Part shown: one piece after another, positions 9,601 through 16,410 of the stretch
Layout: every line of letters starts with the position of its first letter
Position numbering within the stretch: the stretch's first letter is position 1
Assembly (NCBI GenBank): GCA_937930625.1
Contig: CALHBW010000186.1
Coordinates: 1 to 18,340 of the forward strand
From: an uncultured Saprospiraceae bacterium
GTDB taxonomy: Bacteria; Bacteroidota; Bacteroidia; Chitinophagales; Saprospiraceae
Direction: 5' to 3'
Length of the DNA stretch: 18,340 nucleotides
Notes under the pieces: model-generated
Seen by the model: only the letters and a program-made list of their open reading frames with translations
Told to the model about the DNA's origin: nothing
Databases searched by the model: none
Made by a program: the position numbers and the translations under genes

Positions 9601-10351
9601 ACCTCATGTATATGCCGATGATTTGGCAAAAATAAAAATCCCGATTCCAATCAAACACGTACAAGAAAAAATAGTCGCTGAAATTGAAATCATAGACAAG
9701 CAACAACAAAAAGCAATCGAAAAGATCCGTCAGCAAAAGGTAAAAATAAAACAACTGTTTACCGAATTAAAATACACAACAACTTCTTTAGGTGACATTT
9801 CGAATTTTAAAAACGGATTGAATTATAATAGGAAAAGTTTGGGCGAATTAATCACAATCATAGGAGTCGGAGATTTTAAAGAAGACTTCTTCCCCAACCT
9901 TGAAAACCTTGAAAAAATTCAAATACAAGGTAATCTTCACGAAGACTATGAATTAAAACCTCAGGACATTTTAGTCGTTCGGTCGAATGGTTCCGCAAGA
10001 TTGGTTGGCAGATTTTTATACATACAGAGACTAAAAGAAAAAACCTCTTTCTCCGGATTCACAATTAGAATAAGACTTCATTCAAAAGATATAAATGCTA
10101 AATTTCTATGCTATTATTTAAAGACAGATACCGTAAGAAACAATCTAATGAAAGATAGCAAAGGCTCGAACATAAAAAGCCTGAATCAAGGATTGTTAGG
10201 GGCTATTAAAATACCGCTTCTCCCACTCTCCGAACAAGAAAAAATAGTCACCCAAATAGAAAAAATAGAAACCCAAATCGCAGTACTTGAAACTCAAATA
10301 GCCAAAATACCAAAGCAAAAAGAAAAAATATTGAAAAAATATTTATGCTAA
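6602..10351 (+). CDS. Single-chain restriction-modification-specificity enzyme (type IIG-like, N6-adenine)
   Basis: This 1249-residue protein joins all three functions of a restriction-modification system. Residues ~50-145 form an HsdR_N-like PD-(D/E)xK nuclease: Glu66, Asp98 in GRLDIL, Glu113-Cys-Lys115 in IECKT, then Gln134-xxx-Tyr138. Residues ~385-680 form an HsdM-like N6-adenine methylase with GQFFTP (408-413), SAM motif I DYASGSGHF (448-456) and catalytic NPPY (565-568). Two HsdS-like target-recognition domains follow (~885-1060 and ~1075-1215). Each ends in a helical segment, IPIPIKHVQEKIVAEIE and IPLLPLSEQEKIVTQIEK, which are the usual HsdS conserved regions. No helicase motor was seen, so it should cut near or at a fixed distance from its site. 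No separate HsdS, HsdM or HsdR gene is adjacent. Base use is visibly more AT-rich than in dnaX or purH, consistent with horizontal acquisition. Confidence 0.9.
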   Translation: MNEKKLIQALGFNPKENTLGIFHKKYDGYAIEVDFDKKQLNFGDKIKAENKTTQNFSQSENWVVLECVNRLLEKGYQPEHITLEKTWKTGHGTSGRLDILVNREDGSTYLMIECKTLGKEYKKELKNLYKNGGQLFTYFQQDKAADVLMLYASIFNGEAIQYENTIVNIEPEYRETSNVKDFFDRWNKLPKNNGIFDRWVKPYNFESKALTPKDLKNIEQPDSSFIFNQFLEILRHNVVSDKPNAFNKIFTLFLCKIYDEKHTHPNQELAFQWFYTPYEYEGIQYPPDNHVSFQKRLTDLYAKGMNEFLEKEVTDISDADFDKKYKHSIEEHAHQEIKDLLTKIRLEKNNEFAIKEVFNTDSFEENAIVVKEVVELLQGYKIRYTKKQQYLSDFFELLLTTGLKQESGQFFTPVPIAQFIIRSLPLDDLTRKKLKKGAKNDLLPTIIDYASGSGHFITESMHVVQQLIDVQNPDDYLTDTGKKIRTWQDDHFEWAFKYIYGIEKDYRLVKVGKVGCYLHGDGLAQIIHSDGLGSFTNTKEYKGLLTITDESFPKENKQFDVIVSNPPYSVASFKNNARKYYNEDDFEIYDYLTDNNSEIECLFVERTKQLLKDGGLAGIILPSSILNNTGIYTKARQIILEYFEIVGITELGANTFMATGTNTVTLFLRRRNNFDVANMKKIVKKSFTNLQDLSINGIETPLQKYLDHVWENVSLDDYKSLQQKVPNREIQQHGIYKAYDKKIKTKNQAEKLTKILEIEQEKLFYFVLTYPQKVVLIKTGQKNAEKQFLGYEFSNRRGSEGIHPVQRSKSIDECTRLYDINTFKNPEKASTYVYNAFKNNWDIEIPENLQQNISYQNLVDMLTFDSANFEKNISLTAKKKVNYEHIWNAPKLFFLNELAVIKKGKAITKSKTIKGLIPVIAGGKQPAYYHNKSNRSGNVITVSASGAYAGFVNYFSNPIFASDCNTIVSADEEKTSTQFIFHLLKYIQPTIYALQRGQAQPHVYADDLAKIKIPIPIKHVQEKIVAEIEIIDKQQQKAIEKIRQQKVKIKQLFTELKYTTTSLGDISNFKNGLNYNRKSLGELITIIGVGDFKEDFFPNLENLEKIQIQGNLHEDYELKPQDILVVRSNGSARLVGRFLYIQRLKEKTSFSGFTIRIRLHSKDINAKFLCYYLKTDTVRNNLMKDSKGSNIKSLNQGLLGAIKIPLLPLSEQEKIVTQIEKIETQIAVLETQIAKIPKQKEKILKKYLC

Positions 10352-10355
10352 AAAA

Positions 10356-10646
10356 TTAATCCCCTGCAAAGAGAGTCCCAAAGATACCAACCGCTAATTC
10401 AGCCCATATAAGAAAAAACACCAACAAAAGAACGACATACAGCACCACACGATAGCCAGAATTATTGACCTTCCTCATTATCATATCAAACAGAAATCCG
10501 ACACCAAATAGCAACAATCCTGCAACCACAAAATCCCCAAAAGTCCACTTCACTTCATCCGTAAATTGCATCGCTATTAATGGTATGAGCAAAATAAGTG
10601 TTACTATTGCTACGATTGTGAAAAGTCTTTTATATTGCATCATCAT
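10356..10646 (-). CDS. Small three-helix membrane protein, function unknown
   Basis: The 96-residue protein has three hydrophobic segments: about residues 9-25 (TIVAIVTLILLIPLIAM), 37-54 (FVVAGLLLFGVGFLFDM) and 67-90 (VVLYVVLLLVFFLIWAELAVGIFG). The conserved-looking ending AELAVGIFGTLFAGD and the motif VKWTFGDFVVAG suggest a widespread Bacteroidota hypothetical family, but I know no function. An upstream TTG at 10664 is in frame but lies in an inverted-repeat arm, so one of the ATGs at 10646, 10643 or 10640 is preferred. It converges with the restriction gene, only 4 nt apart, and diverges from the DinB-family gene. Confidence 0.75.
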   Translation of the reverse strand: MMMQYKRLFTIVAIVTLILLIPLIAMQFTDEVKWTFGDFVVAGLLLFGVGFLFDMIMRKVNNSGYRVVLYVVLLLVFFLIWAELAVGIFGTLFAGD

Positions 10647-10657
10647 TTTTAATGTGT

Positions 10658-10795
10658 TCGCCAAATGAATAATTGCAAATTCATAGAGAATAATTTATTG
10701 TTTTTAATTTTTATAAATTATTAATAATAAATAAAATACAAAGCATGATTTTGAATCAGTTATCAATTCTACATTATCAATTATCAATTTGGCGA
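10658..10795. repeat. Inverted repeat between divergent genes
   Basis: Arms 10658-10675 and 10778-10795 match as reverse complements at 16 of 18 positions, with the core TCGCCAAAT / ATTTGGCGA. The right side carries TATCAATT words repeated about three times (10760-10790). It lies in the shared upstream region of the minus-strand membrane protein and the DinB-family gene. Confidence 0.75.
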
Positions 10796-10861
10796 AGACA
10801 TTGCATTTTCTACTCCAATATCATTTTTTTTACCCATTTTTGCAAAAAAATAAAATAAACC

Positions 10862-11395
10862 ATGCAAAGAAAATTCTACATTCCATTTGGCGAAGCTCCA
10901 TCACAATCTATTGATTATTTGTTGGGCATAATTTATGACGCGCGTTCTGTTACGCTGCGATTGACAGAAGGCATTAGTACAGAAGAATTGCATTGGCAAT
11001 ATGCTGAAGGCTGGAACACCGTCGGGGCATTATTATCACACATTATTTCGTGTGGACATTTTTTTCGGATTTATTTTATAGAAAATCGCGAATTGACCGA
11101 ACAGGAAAAAACAGAAATTATACCGGGTTTGGAAATGGGTGAGTATATTCCCGAACTCATGACCGACCAAGCGATTGAATATTATGCCGAAAAAATGAAG
11201 GAAGCCACTGATTTACTCATTGAGGCGGTCATGCAATTGAGTGAAGAAGAATTTCACGCCCGACGCGACGGCTACGACCCCGAAACCGGTTGCAATTTGG
11301 CTTGGGTACTCTATCATCTTGCCGAAGACGAGGTACATCACAGAGGGCAGATTAGTTTGATTCGCAAATTGTATCGACACGCACAGAGCGCGTAA
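10862..11395 (+). CDS. DinB/YfiT-like four-helix protein (putative metal-dependent hydrolase or transferase fold)
   Basis: The 177-residue protein fits the DinB_2 four-helix bundle family, whose members bind a divalent metal through three histidines. Some are thiol S-transferases, while many have no known role. An N-terminal helix carries NTVGALLSHI (His60). Near the C-terminus YHLAEDEVHHRGQISLIRK (His152, His159, His160) is the family's signature HHRGQ region. In many relatives the motif reads HxxxHxxxHHRG or similar; here residue 156 is Asp, so one ligand may be altered. The ATG at 10862 gives the usual family length. The gene stands alone: divergent from the membrane protein upstream, and separated from dnaX by a palindromic spacer. 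Confidence 0.8.
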   Translation: MQRKFYIPFGEAPSQSIDYLLGIIYDARSVTLRLTEGISTEELHWQYAEGWNTVGALLSHIISCGHFFRIYFIENRELTEQEKTEIIPGLEMGEYIPELMTDQAIEYYAEKMKEATDLLIEAVMQLSEEEFHARRDGYDPETGCNLAWVLYHLAEDEVHHRGQISLIRKLYRHAQSA

Positions 11396-11465
11396 GAAAC
11401 GCGAAATAAGGGCGTGATTTCATCAAAATATTGGCAATAAAATCGTAATTTGCAGCCCCGAAAAT

Positions 11466-11545
11466 AAGTTCAAGTGCAAGTATCAAGTTCAAGTGCAAAA
11501 ACAGACTTGAGCTTGATACTTGAACTTGAACTTGAACTTGAACTT
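11466..11545. repeat. Hexamer-built inverted repeat in the dnaX leader
   Basis: Arms 11466-11494 and 11505-11533 are reverse complements at 27 of 29 positions around a 10-nt loop. Both consist of GTTCAA or TTGAAC hexamer variants. Two further hexamers (11534-11545) extend the right side, which ends 8 nt before the dnaX ATG. Confidence 0.93.
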
Positions 11546-11553
11546 TCAAATTT

Positions 11554-13284
11554 ATGTCCAATTTCGTAGTATCTGCTCGTAAATACCGTCCCATGCGCTT
11601 CGATGATGTGGTGGGGCAACAGCACGTTTCGCAAACGCTCAAAAACGCTTTGCGAAACGAACAAGTTGCTCATGCCTTCCTCTTCTGCGGACCGCGCGGT
11701 GTGGGCAAGACCACTTGTGCGCGTATCTTGGCGAAGGTACTCAATTGCGAAAACGTGACTGCCGATTTTGAGCCATGCGGCGAATGTGCAGCTTGCGAAT
11801 CCTTCAACGAAAACGCCTCATTTAACATCCACGAACTTGATGCTGCCTCCAATAATAGCGTCGAACACATACGCGCCCTCACCGAGCAAGTACGTTTTCA
11901 ACCCCAACAAGGAAAAAAGAAAATTTATATCATTGATGAGGTGCATATGCTCTCGCAGGCGGCTTTCAATGCCTTTCTGAAAACATTGGAAGAACCGCCG
12001 CCGTATGCCATCTTTATTCTTGCGACTACGGAGAAACACAAAATCATTCCGACGATACTTTCGCGTTGTCAGATTTTTGATTTCAAACGCATTCAAATCC
12101 CTGAAATGGTCGCTCATTTGCAAAATATTTGCAAAGAAGAAGGTATTGATGCGGAGAAAGATGCGCTGCATATTATTGGTCAAAAAGCGGATGGCGCATT
12201 GCGTGATTCCTTGTCGATATTTGACCGGATAGCCAGTTCTGTTCCTGATAAAAAGATTACCTACGATAGTGTCATTTCCAATTTGAATATCTTGGATTAT
12301 GATTATTATTTCAGGGTAATGGATGCGATGTTGACAGAGGATATTTCGATGGTGATGTTGATTTTTAATGAGATTGTCAACAAAGGTTTTGAGCCGGATA
12401 TTTTTATCAACGGCTTGGCAGGACACTTGCGAAATTTGCTGATTTGTAAAGATGAAAAAACGCTAAAACTGCTCGAAGTCGGCGAAAATGTACGCGTCCG
12501 CTACCACGAACAGGCAAAGGTTTCGTCGATGTCATACTTGCTCACTGCCTTGAATATCGCCAATGATTGTGATGTCAATTATCGTATGGCGCGCAACAAA
12601 CGCCTACATGTAGAAATGTCGATTATCAAGATGGCGTTCGTCAATCGTGCCATTGAAATTGCAAATAATCCGCCAACGAATATTTCGCAGGAAAAAAAAA
12701 CTCCTGACCTAAACGGAAGCCAACAAAAACCATCTGCTCCCCCAAAAACGCCTGATAATTATCCCGAAAAAAACACAGCTGCACAAGTACAAGAAGCAAC
12801 ACCTCTGCCTCTGCCAAAACCGACTTTTGGAGGCGGTAGTTTGTTGGATAAATTAAAAGCTGAAATAAAAGAAGACGAACAAAAAACCACCGAAATACCC
12901 GATTTGCTCAACCAAGAAAATCTCGAATCGGCTTGGGCAACATTCACAGAGCAAGTCGAATCTCCACTCATCAAAGGGCAATTCAAAACCTCAAAAGTGA
13001 AGCTCGACGGCGAGACCATTCGTGTAGGCACAAGCGGGAAAGTTGCTAAAGAATCTATTCCACTCGAACCCGGACTCATGGTGTTTTTGCGAGAAAAACT
13101 CGCCAGTAAAACCCTCAAATTAGAATGTTACATCGACGAAGACCTCAAAAAAGCCATCGAAACAGAAGCTCCAAAAGCACCCGCCGCACCACTCACCAAC
13201 ATGGATAAATACAAAGTCCTTGCAGAAAAAAACGCTCATTTAGATGACCTAAGAAAGCGTTTTGATTTAACTTTTGATGAATAG
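11554..13284 (+). CDS. dnaX: DNA polymerase III subunit gamma/tau
   Basis: DnaX is the clamp-loader ATPase that links the replicative polymerase cores. The 576-residue protein has the AAA+ core in order: Walker A GPRGVGKTT (46-54), and a zinc module with Cys65, Cys75, Cys78 and Cys81. Then come Walker B IYIIDEVH (124-131), sensor-1 region FILATTEKHKI (154-164) and the SRC arginine-finger motif (170-172). A helical lid and collar domain follow to ~370. A Lys/Pro/Gln-rich linker (~375-430) leads into a tau-like C-terminal domain ending in LDDLRKRFDLTFDE. No programmed-frameshift A-run was identified, so a separate gamma form is not supported here. The leader is occupied by a hexamer palindrome. 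The 3' end converges on the DoxX-like gene through another palindrome. Confidence 0.96.
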   Translation: MSNFVVSARKYRPMRFDDVVGQQHVSQTLKNALRNEQVAHAFLFCGPRGVGKTTCARILAKVLNCENVTADFEPCGECAACESFNENASFNIHELDAASNNSVEHIRALTEQVRFQPQQGKKKIYIIDEVHMLSQAAFNAFLKTLEEPPPYAIFILATTEKHKIIPTILSRCQIFDFKRIQIPEMVAHLQNICKEEGIDAEKDALHIIGQKADGALRDSLSIFDRIASSVPDKKITYDSVISNLNILDYDYYFRVMDAMLTEDISMVMLIFNEIVNKGFEPDIFINGLAGHLRNLLICKDEKTLKLLEVGENVRVRYHEQAKVSSMSYLLTALNIANDCDVNYRMARNKRLHVEMSIIKMAFVNRAIEIANNPPTNISQEKKTPDLNGSQQKPSAPPKTPDNYPEKNTAAQVQEATPLPLPKPTFGGGSLLDKLKAEIKEDEQKTTEIPDLLNQENLESAWATFTEQVESPLIKGQFKTSKVKLDGETIRVGTSGKVAKESIPLEPGLMVFLREKLASKTLKLECYIDEDLKKAIETEAPKAPAAPLTNMDKYKVLAEKNAHLDDLRKRFDLTFDE

Positions 13285-13295
13285 GGGCGTCAAAA

Positions 13296-13382
13296 AATGA
13301 GTAAATGAATAGATGAGTAAATGAGTAAATATTAATGTGTTAAGAACATTTACTCATCTACTCATTTTGTCATTTACTCATT
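13296..13382. terminator. Inverted repeat between convergent genes, likely bidirectional terminator
   Basis: Outer arms 13296-13308 and 13370-13382 and inner arms 13311-13323 and 13347-13359 are each perfect 13-nt complements made of ATGAGTAAATGA-type words. It begins 11 nt after the dnaX stop and ends 4 nt before the stop of the minus-strand DoxX-like gene. Termination is inferred from position; no strong T-run follows either arm. The same words occur in the spacer at 4884-5236. Confidence 0.7.
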
Positions 13383-13386
13383 GTAT

Positions 13387-13761
13387 TCACTCCCCAAAAA
13401 GATTCAGTCCGCGCACCCATGCTGTAGCCCAAATGAATATCAGGAAAGCCGCTGCACCTCCGAATTGTTGCGCTTCTACATCAGGTCCCGGATGGGTCAT
13501 GTGAAACATAATCGCGCCGCCAAAGTAGGCACTCAACATCAGCGCACCAAAGCGCATCGTTTTGGGAATGATAAATAAGATGATAGACGCCAACTCGCCC
13601 AAGCCGATAATCATTATCCAATCTTTCAGCCCGTTGGAACTTAATAATGTGACAACTTCTTCACGACCAATGAGTTTTGCCACCGCACTTCCAATAAGAA
13701 TTAAGGCAAGCAAGCCCGTCATCACCCAACCGATGTTTTTTCTTGTAAGATACTTCTTCAT
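13387..13761 (-). CDS. DoxX-like four-helix membrane protein
   Basis: The 124-residue protein has four predicted membrane helices: about residues 9-28 (NIGWVMTGLLALILIGSAVAK), 45-62 (WIMIIGLGELASIILFII), 66-83 (MRFGALMLSAYFGGAIMFH) and 99-116 (FGGAAAFLIFIWATAWVRG). The pattern GSAVAKL, then LGELASIILF, then AYFGGAIMFHM fits the DoxX-like family. These are small integral membrane proteins whose role is usually unassigned; some relatives act in redox or sulfur metabolism. The ATG at 13761 is chosen because the frame further upstream would translate the spacer. A tiny lipoprotein gene lies 65 nt upstream on the same strand, so the two may be cotranscribed. Confidence 0.82.
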   Translation of the reverse strand: MKKYLTRKNIGWVMTGLLALILIGSAVAKLIGREEVVTLLSSNGLKDWIMIIGLGELASIILFIIPKTMRFGALMLSAYFGGAIMFHMTHPGPDVEAQQFGGAAAFLIFIWATAWVRGLNLFGE

Positions 13762-13826
13762 AGTGATTCTTTTTATGTAGAATAAAAGTAATACTTTTCG
13801 GCGAAATGATGTATATAAAGGACGAT

Positions 13827-13940
13827 TTATTCGGTAACGGCTACCTTCGGACAACCACATTTACCCGCCGCACAACTACTCACTCCAATAGCAAATGTAG
13901 CTAAAAGGACAAAAACCAGAATTTTACGAATATTTTTCAT
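13827..13940 (-). CDS. 37-residue Cys-rich lipoprotein
   Basis: A short minus-strand frame runs from ATG at 13940 to TAA at 13827 and encodes 37 residues. It starts MKNIRKILVFVLLATFAIG, a basic start plus hydrophobic core. A lipobox VSSC follows, and the mature peptide would be only CAAGKCGCPKVAVTE. After Cys23 lipidation, about 15 residues with a CGCP motif would remain, so the product is a tiny anchored peptide with possible metal- or thiol-binding cysteines. The signal peptide and lipobox make this credible despite its size. It precedes the DoxX-like gene by 65 nt on the same strand. Function is unknown. Confidence 0.72.
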   Translation of the reverse strand: MKNIRKILVFVLLATFAIGVSSCAAGKCGCPKVAVTE

Positions 13941-13990
13941 CATTCAATATTTTTTAATTTTTAATTTGATTATCTTTCAAGCCCTTCTAG

Positions 13991-14100
13991 TCAGACGAAT
14001 CCCCTTGCTTAGAACGGATATTTTATACAATAAATCACGACATTTCGTGACAACCTTCGTCTGCCGAGTAAACACCACAAATAAACTTGGACGCATAGCC
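13991..14100. repeat. CAGACGAA-type palindromic element, copy 1
   Basis: TCAGACGAAT (from 13991) and CTTCGTCTGCCGAGT (to 14069) form arms 65 nt apart, start to start. Inside is a 6-bp hairpin, TCACGA / TCGTGA (14035-14040, 14045-14050). Then 14083-14100 (AAACTTGGACGCATAGCC) matches 17780-17797 of copy 3 at 16 of 18 positions. It lies between the divergent lipoprotein and uracil-DNA glycosylase genes. Confidence 0.8.
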
Positions 14101-14121
14101 TAAACTTAAACTTAGACTTAA
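14101..14121. repeat. Tandem AAACTT hexamers abutting a start codon
   Basis: Three tandem AAACTT-like hexamers (the third reads AGACTT) end 1 nt before the ATG at 14123, where a ribosome-binding site would be expected. No Shine-Dalgarno sequence is present. Confidence 0.6.
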
Positions 14122-14122
14122 C

Positions 14123-14698
14123 ATGAAGTTGACACAAGAAATACGCGAATGTACCCACTGCGAAGCGCACCTGCCAATGGGCTGCAATCCTGTTTTTGAG
14201 ATACACAAAAATAGTAAAATTGTCATTATCGGTCAAGCACCGGGCATTGTCGTCCATCGAACCAATATTGGTTGGGACGACAAAAGCGGTGACAATTTGC
14301 GGCGGTGGTTGGGCGTGACGCGTGAGCAATTTTACACACCCGAACTCTTTGCTTTTCTGCCGATGGGCTTCTGCTATCCCGGACGCGGCAAGTCCGGCGA
14401 CCTACCGCCTCGTCCCGAATGTGCCCCAAAATGGCATAATCTTGCCCTTGCGTCCATGCCTGATATTGAATTGATTTTATTGGTTGGAAAATACGCACAA
14501 GATTATTACCTGAAGGACAATCCACACAGAACACTCACCGAAACCGTCCGGCATTACGCAGATTTTTTACCGCGACATTTTCCTTTGCCACACCCTTCTC
14601 CACGCAATAACATTTGGATGAAAAAGAATGATTGGTTTGCAAAATCTATACTCCCCGAACTCGCCACATATATTCATAAAGCAATTCATGTGAAATAA
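14123..14698 (+). CDS. Uracil-DNA glycosylase superfamily protein, probably Fe-S type
   Basis: Members remove uracil from DNA in base-excision repair. The 191-residue protein has motif 1 GQAPG (37-41) and the DNA-intercalation motif HPSPRN (157-162). Four cysteines, Cys10-x2-Cys13 and Cys84-x15-Cys100, match the spacing of the iron-sulfur cluster of family 4/5-type enzymes. A central LILLVGKYAQDYYL (117-130) is the usual strand and helix. GQAPG differs from the GEAPG or GLAPA of the best-known families, so the exact family is uncertain. The ATG at 14123 retains the CxxC motif. Upstream lies a palindromic element shared with the minus-strand lipoprotein gene. The purH leader repeat begins about 45 nt after the stop. 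Confidence 0.85.
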   Translation: MKLTQEIRECTHCEAHLPMGCNPVFEIHKNSKIVIIGQAPGIVVHRTNIGWDDKSGDNLRRWLGVTREQFYTPELFAFLPMGFCYPGRGKSGDLPPRPECAPKWHNLALASMPDIELILLVGKYAQDYYLKDNPHRTLTETVRHYADFLPRHFPLPHPSPRNNIWMKKNDWFAKSILPELATYIHKAIHVK

Positions 14699-14722
14699 TG
14701 CCATATTTCCAAAAACTACCCT

Positions 14723-14730
14723 TATTTTTG
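14723..14730 (+). promoter_or_regulatory. Candidate -7 box (TATTTTTG) for purH
   Basis: TATTTTTG fits TAnnTTTG exactly and lies 15 nt before the purH leader inverted repeat. If used, the whole repeat would be transcribed into the 5' untranslated region. No clear -33 TTG is seen. Confidence 0.35.
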
Positions 14731-14744
14731 TGGGCGAAAAGCAT

Positions 14745-14886
14745 TGCTTCATTGTTGAATGGTTTCATTGTACTTTTTTTGCGAAGCAAAAAATATAAAC
14801 CATGAAACCATGAAACAATCGAACCATAAAACCATAAAACAATGAAACCATGAAACAATCGAACCATGAAACAATGAAACCATAAA
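14745..14886. repeat. AAACCATG/AACAATG word palindrome in the purH leader
   Basis: The left part (14745-14771, GCTTCATTGTTGAATGG then TTTCATTGT) is complementary to several places in the right part. The right part (14798-14886) is a near-tandem series of AAACCATGA, AAACAATCG and AAACAATGA words. The centre is a perfect 8-bp hairpin with a GAA loop (14775-14793, T6GC-GAA-GCA6). The right part ends 3 nt before the purH ATG. Confidence 0.88.
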
Positions 14887-14889
14887 ATT

Positions 14890-16410
14890 ATGACAAAAAA
14901 AATTCATTCAGCACTCATTTCAGTTTATTCCAAAGAAGGGCTTGCGCCAATTGTAGAAGAATTGCACCGACTTGGTGTAGAAATATATTCGACAGGTGGT
15001 ACGCATAAATTCATTGAAAGTCAGGGAGTTCCGGTCACGCCTGTGGAAAGCTTGACTTCGTATCCATCCATCCTTGACGGGCGCGTCAAGACCTTGCATC
15101 CGAAGATATTTGGCGGTATTTTGGCACGTCGGGAAGCCTCACATCTCAATCAACTGGACGAGTATGAGATTCCTGAAATTGACTTGGTGATTGTTGATTT
15201 ATACCCTTTCGAAGAAACAGTCGCAAGCACTGATAATGAAGCCGAAATCATCGAAAAAATCGACATTGGTGGCATTTCGCTCATTCGTGCAGCCGCCAAA
15301 AATTATAAAGACATTGTGGTCGTGCCTTCGCGCCACGAATACGATGATTTTTGGGATTTACTCAAGGCAAAACAAGGCGAATCTGACCTTGAAGACCGCC
15401 ATCGTTTTGCCCTCAAATCCTTTATTGTTTCCTCGCATTACGACACCGCTATTTTTGATTATTTTGATAATAAAGAACAATATTTTTTCAAAAAAAGCAT
15501 CCACCAATCGCGCACACTGCGTTATGGCGAGAATCCGCATCAAGAAGGGATTTTTTATGGCAATCTCGAAAAAATGTTCACCCAATTGAATGGCAAAGCC
15601 TTGTCGTATAATAATTTGGTGGATATTGATGCGGCGGTATCTCTCATGCGTGAATTTCGTGATGCCGACCCCACATTTGCGGTACTCAAACACACTAATG
15701 CTTGCGGCACTGCCACGCGCCCGACCACATTCGAAGCGTGGAAAGCTGCCCTTGCCGGCGACCCTGTTTCGGCTTTTGGCGGCATTTTAATTTGCAATAA
15801 AAAAATTGATATAGAAACTGCTACGGAAATTAATTCGCTGTTTTATGAGGTCTTAATTGCGCCTGAATTTGCGGAGGATGCACTCGAATTATTGACCAAA
15901 AAGAAAAAACGCGTACTACTACAAATCCATACATTTGATGTACAAAAACGCACTTTCAAAAGCCTCTTGAATGGCGTCATCGAACAAGACACCGACCTGC
16001 AAACCGAAACCGCCGATAATTTTGAACTCAAAACAAAAAAAGCACCCAATGATGCCGAAGTAAGCGATTTATTATTCGCTAATATTTGCGCTAAACATCT
16101 GAAATCCAACACGATAGCATTAATCAAAAACCAACAATTGCTCGGTATGGGCTGCGGACAAACCTCGCGCGTGGATGCACTCAAACAGGCGATATTGAAA
16201 GCGAAAGGTTTTGGTTTTGACTTGCAAGGTGCGGTCATGGCGTCGGATGCCTTTTTTCCGTTTCCTGATTGTGTGAAAATCGCGCATGAGGCGGGTATCA
16301 CGGCAGTCGTGCAGCCCGGCGGTAGCATCAAAGACCAATTGAGTATTGACGCTTGTGATGAACGTGGTATGAGTATGGTCTTTAGCGGAACGCGACATTT
16401 TAAGCATTAA
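14890..16410 (+). CDS. purH: Bifunctional AICAR transformylase / IMP cyclohydrolase
   Basis: PurH catalyses the last two steps of IMP synthesis: formylation of AICAR by 10-formyl-tetrahydrofolate, then ring closure. The 506-residue protein has the N-terminal cyclohydrolase (MGS-like) domain with GVEIYSTGGTHKFI (~29-42), LDGRVKTLHPKIFGGIL (~63-79) and IDIGGISLIRAAAKN. The transformylase domain follows with LRYGENPHQ, the catalytic Lys-His in AVLKHTNACG, DPVSAFGGIL and SDAFFPFPD. The C-terminus is the invariant-looking FSGTRHFKH. Length is normal for the family (about 505-530). No other purine genes adjoin it. Its leader is filled by a word palindrome, and its stop codon is followed directly by a GC-rich repeat. 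Confidence 0.98.
   Translation: MTKKIHSALISVYSKEGLAPIVEELHRLGVEIYSTGGTHKFIESQGVPVTPVESLTSYPSILDGRVKTLHPKIFGGILARREASHLNQLDEYEIPEIDLVIVDLYPFEETVASTDNEAEIIEKIDIGGISLIRAAAKNYKDIVVVPSRHEYDDFWDLLKAKQGESDLEDRHRFALKSFIVSSHYDTAIFDYFDNKEQYFFKKSIHQSRTLRYGENPHQEGIFYGNLEKMFTQLNGKALSYNNLVDIDAAVSLMREFRDADPTFAVLKHTNACGTATRPTTFEAWKAALAGDPVSAFGGILICNKKIDIETATEINSLFYEVLIAPEFAEDALELLTKKKKRVLLQIHTFDVQKRTFKSLLNGVIEQDTDLQTETADNFELKTKKAPNDAEVSDLLFANICAKHLKSNTIALIKNQQLLGMGCGQTSRVDALKQAILKAKGFGFDLQGAVMASDAFFPFPDCVKIAHEAGITAVVQPGGSIKDQLSIDACDERGMSMVFSGTRHFKH

Noticed and set aside
10647..10664. TTG start extending the small membrane protein by six residues
   Set aside because: The extension lies at the edge of an inverted-repeat arm, and three tandem ATG codons just downstream give a better start.
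11440..11453. Promoter box TAATTTGC before dnaX
   Set aside because: It lacks one spacer base of the TAnnTTTG consensus and no -33 element lies at the right distance, so it was not listed as a feature.
11352..11673. Minus-strand frames across the dnaX leader
   Set aside because: They translate the TTGAAC hexamer repeat into runs such as VQVQVQV and SSSSSS and overlap real genes.
13762..13860. N-terminal extension of the DoxX-like protein
   Set aside because: It would translate the spacer between the lipoprotein and DoxX-like genes and overlap the lipoprotein's end; the ATG at 13761 gives the expected length.
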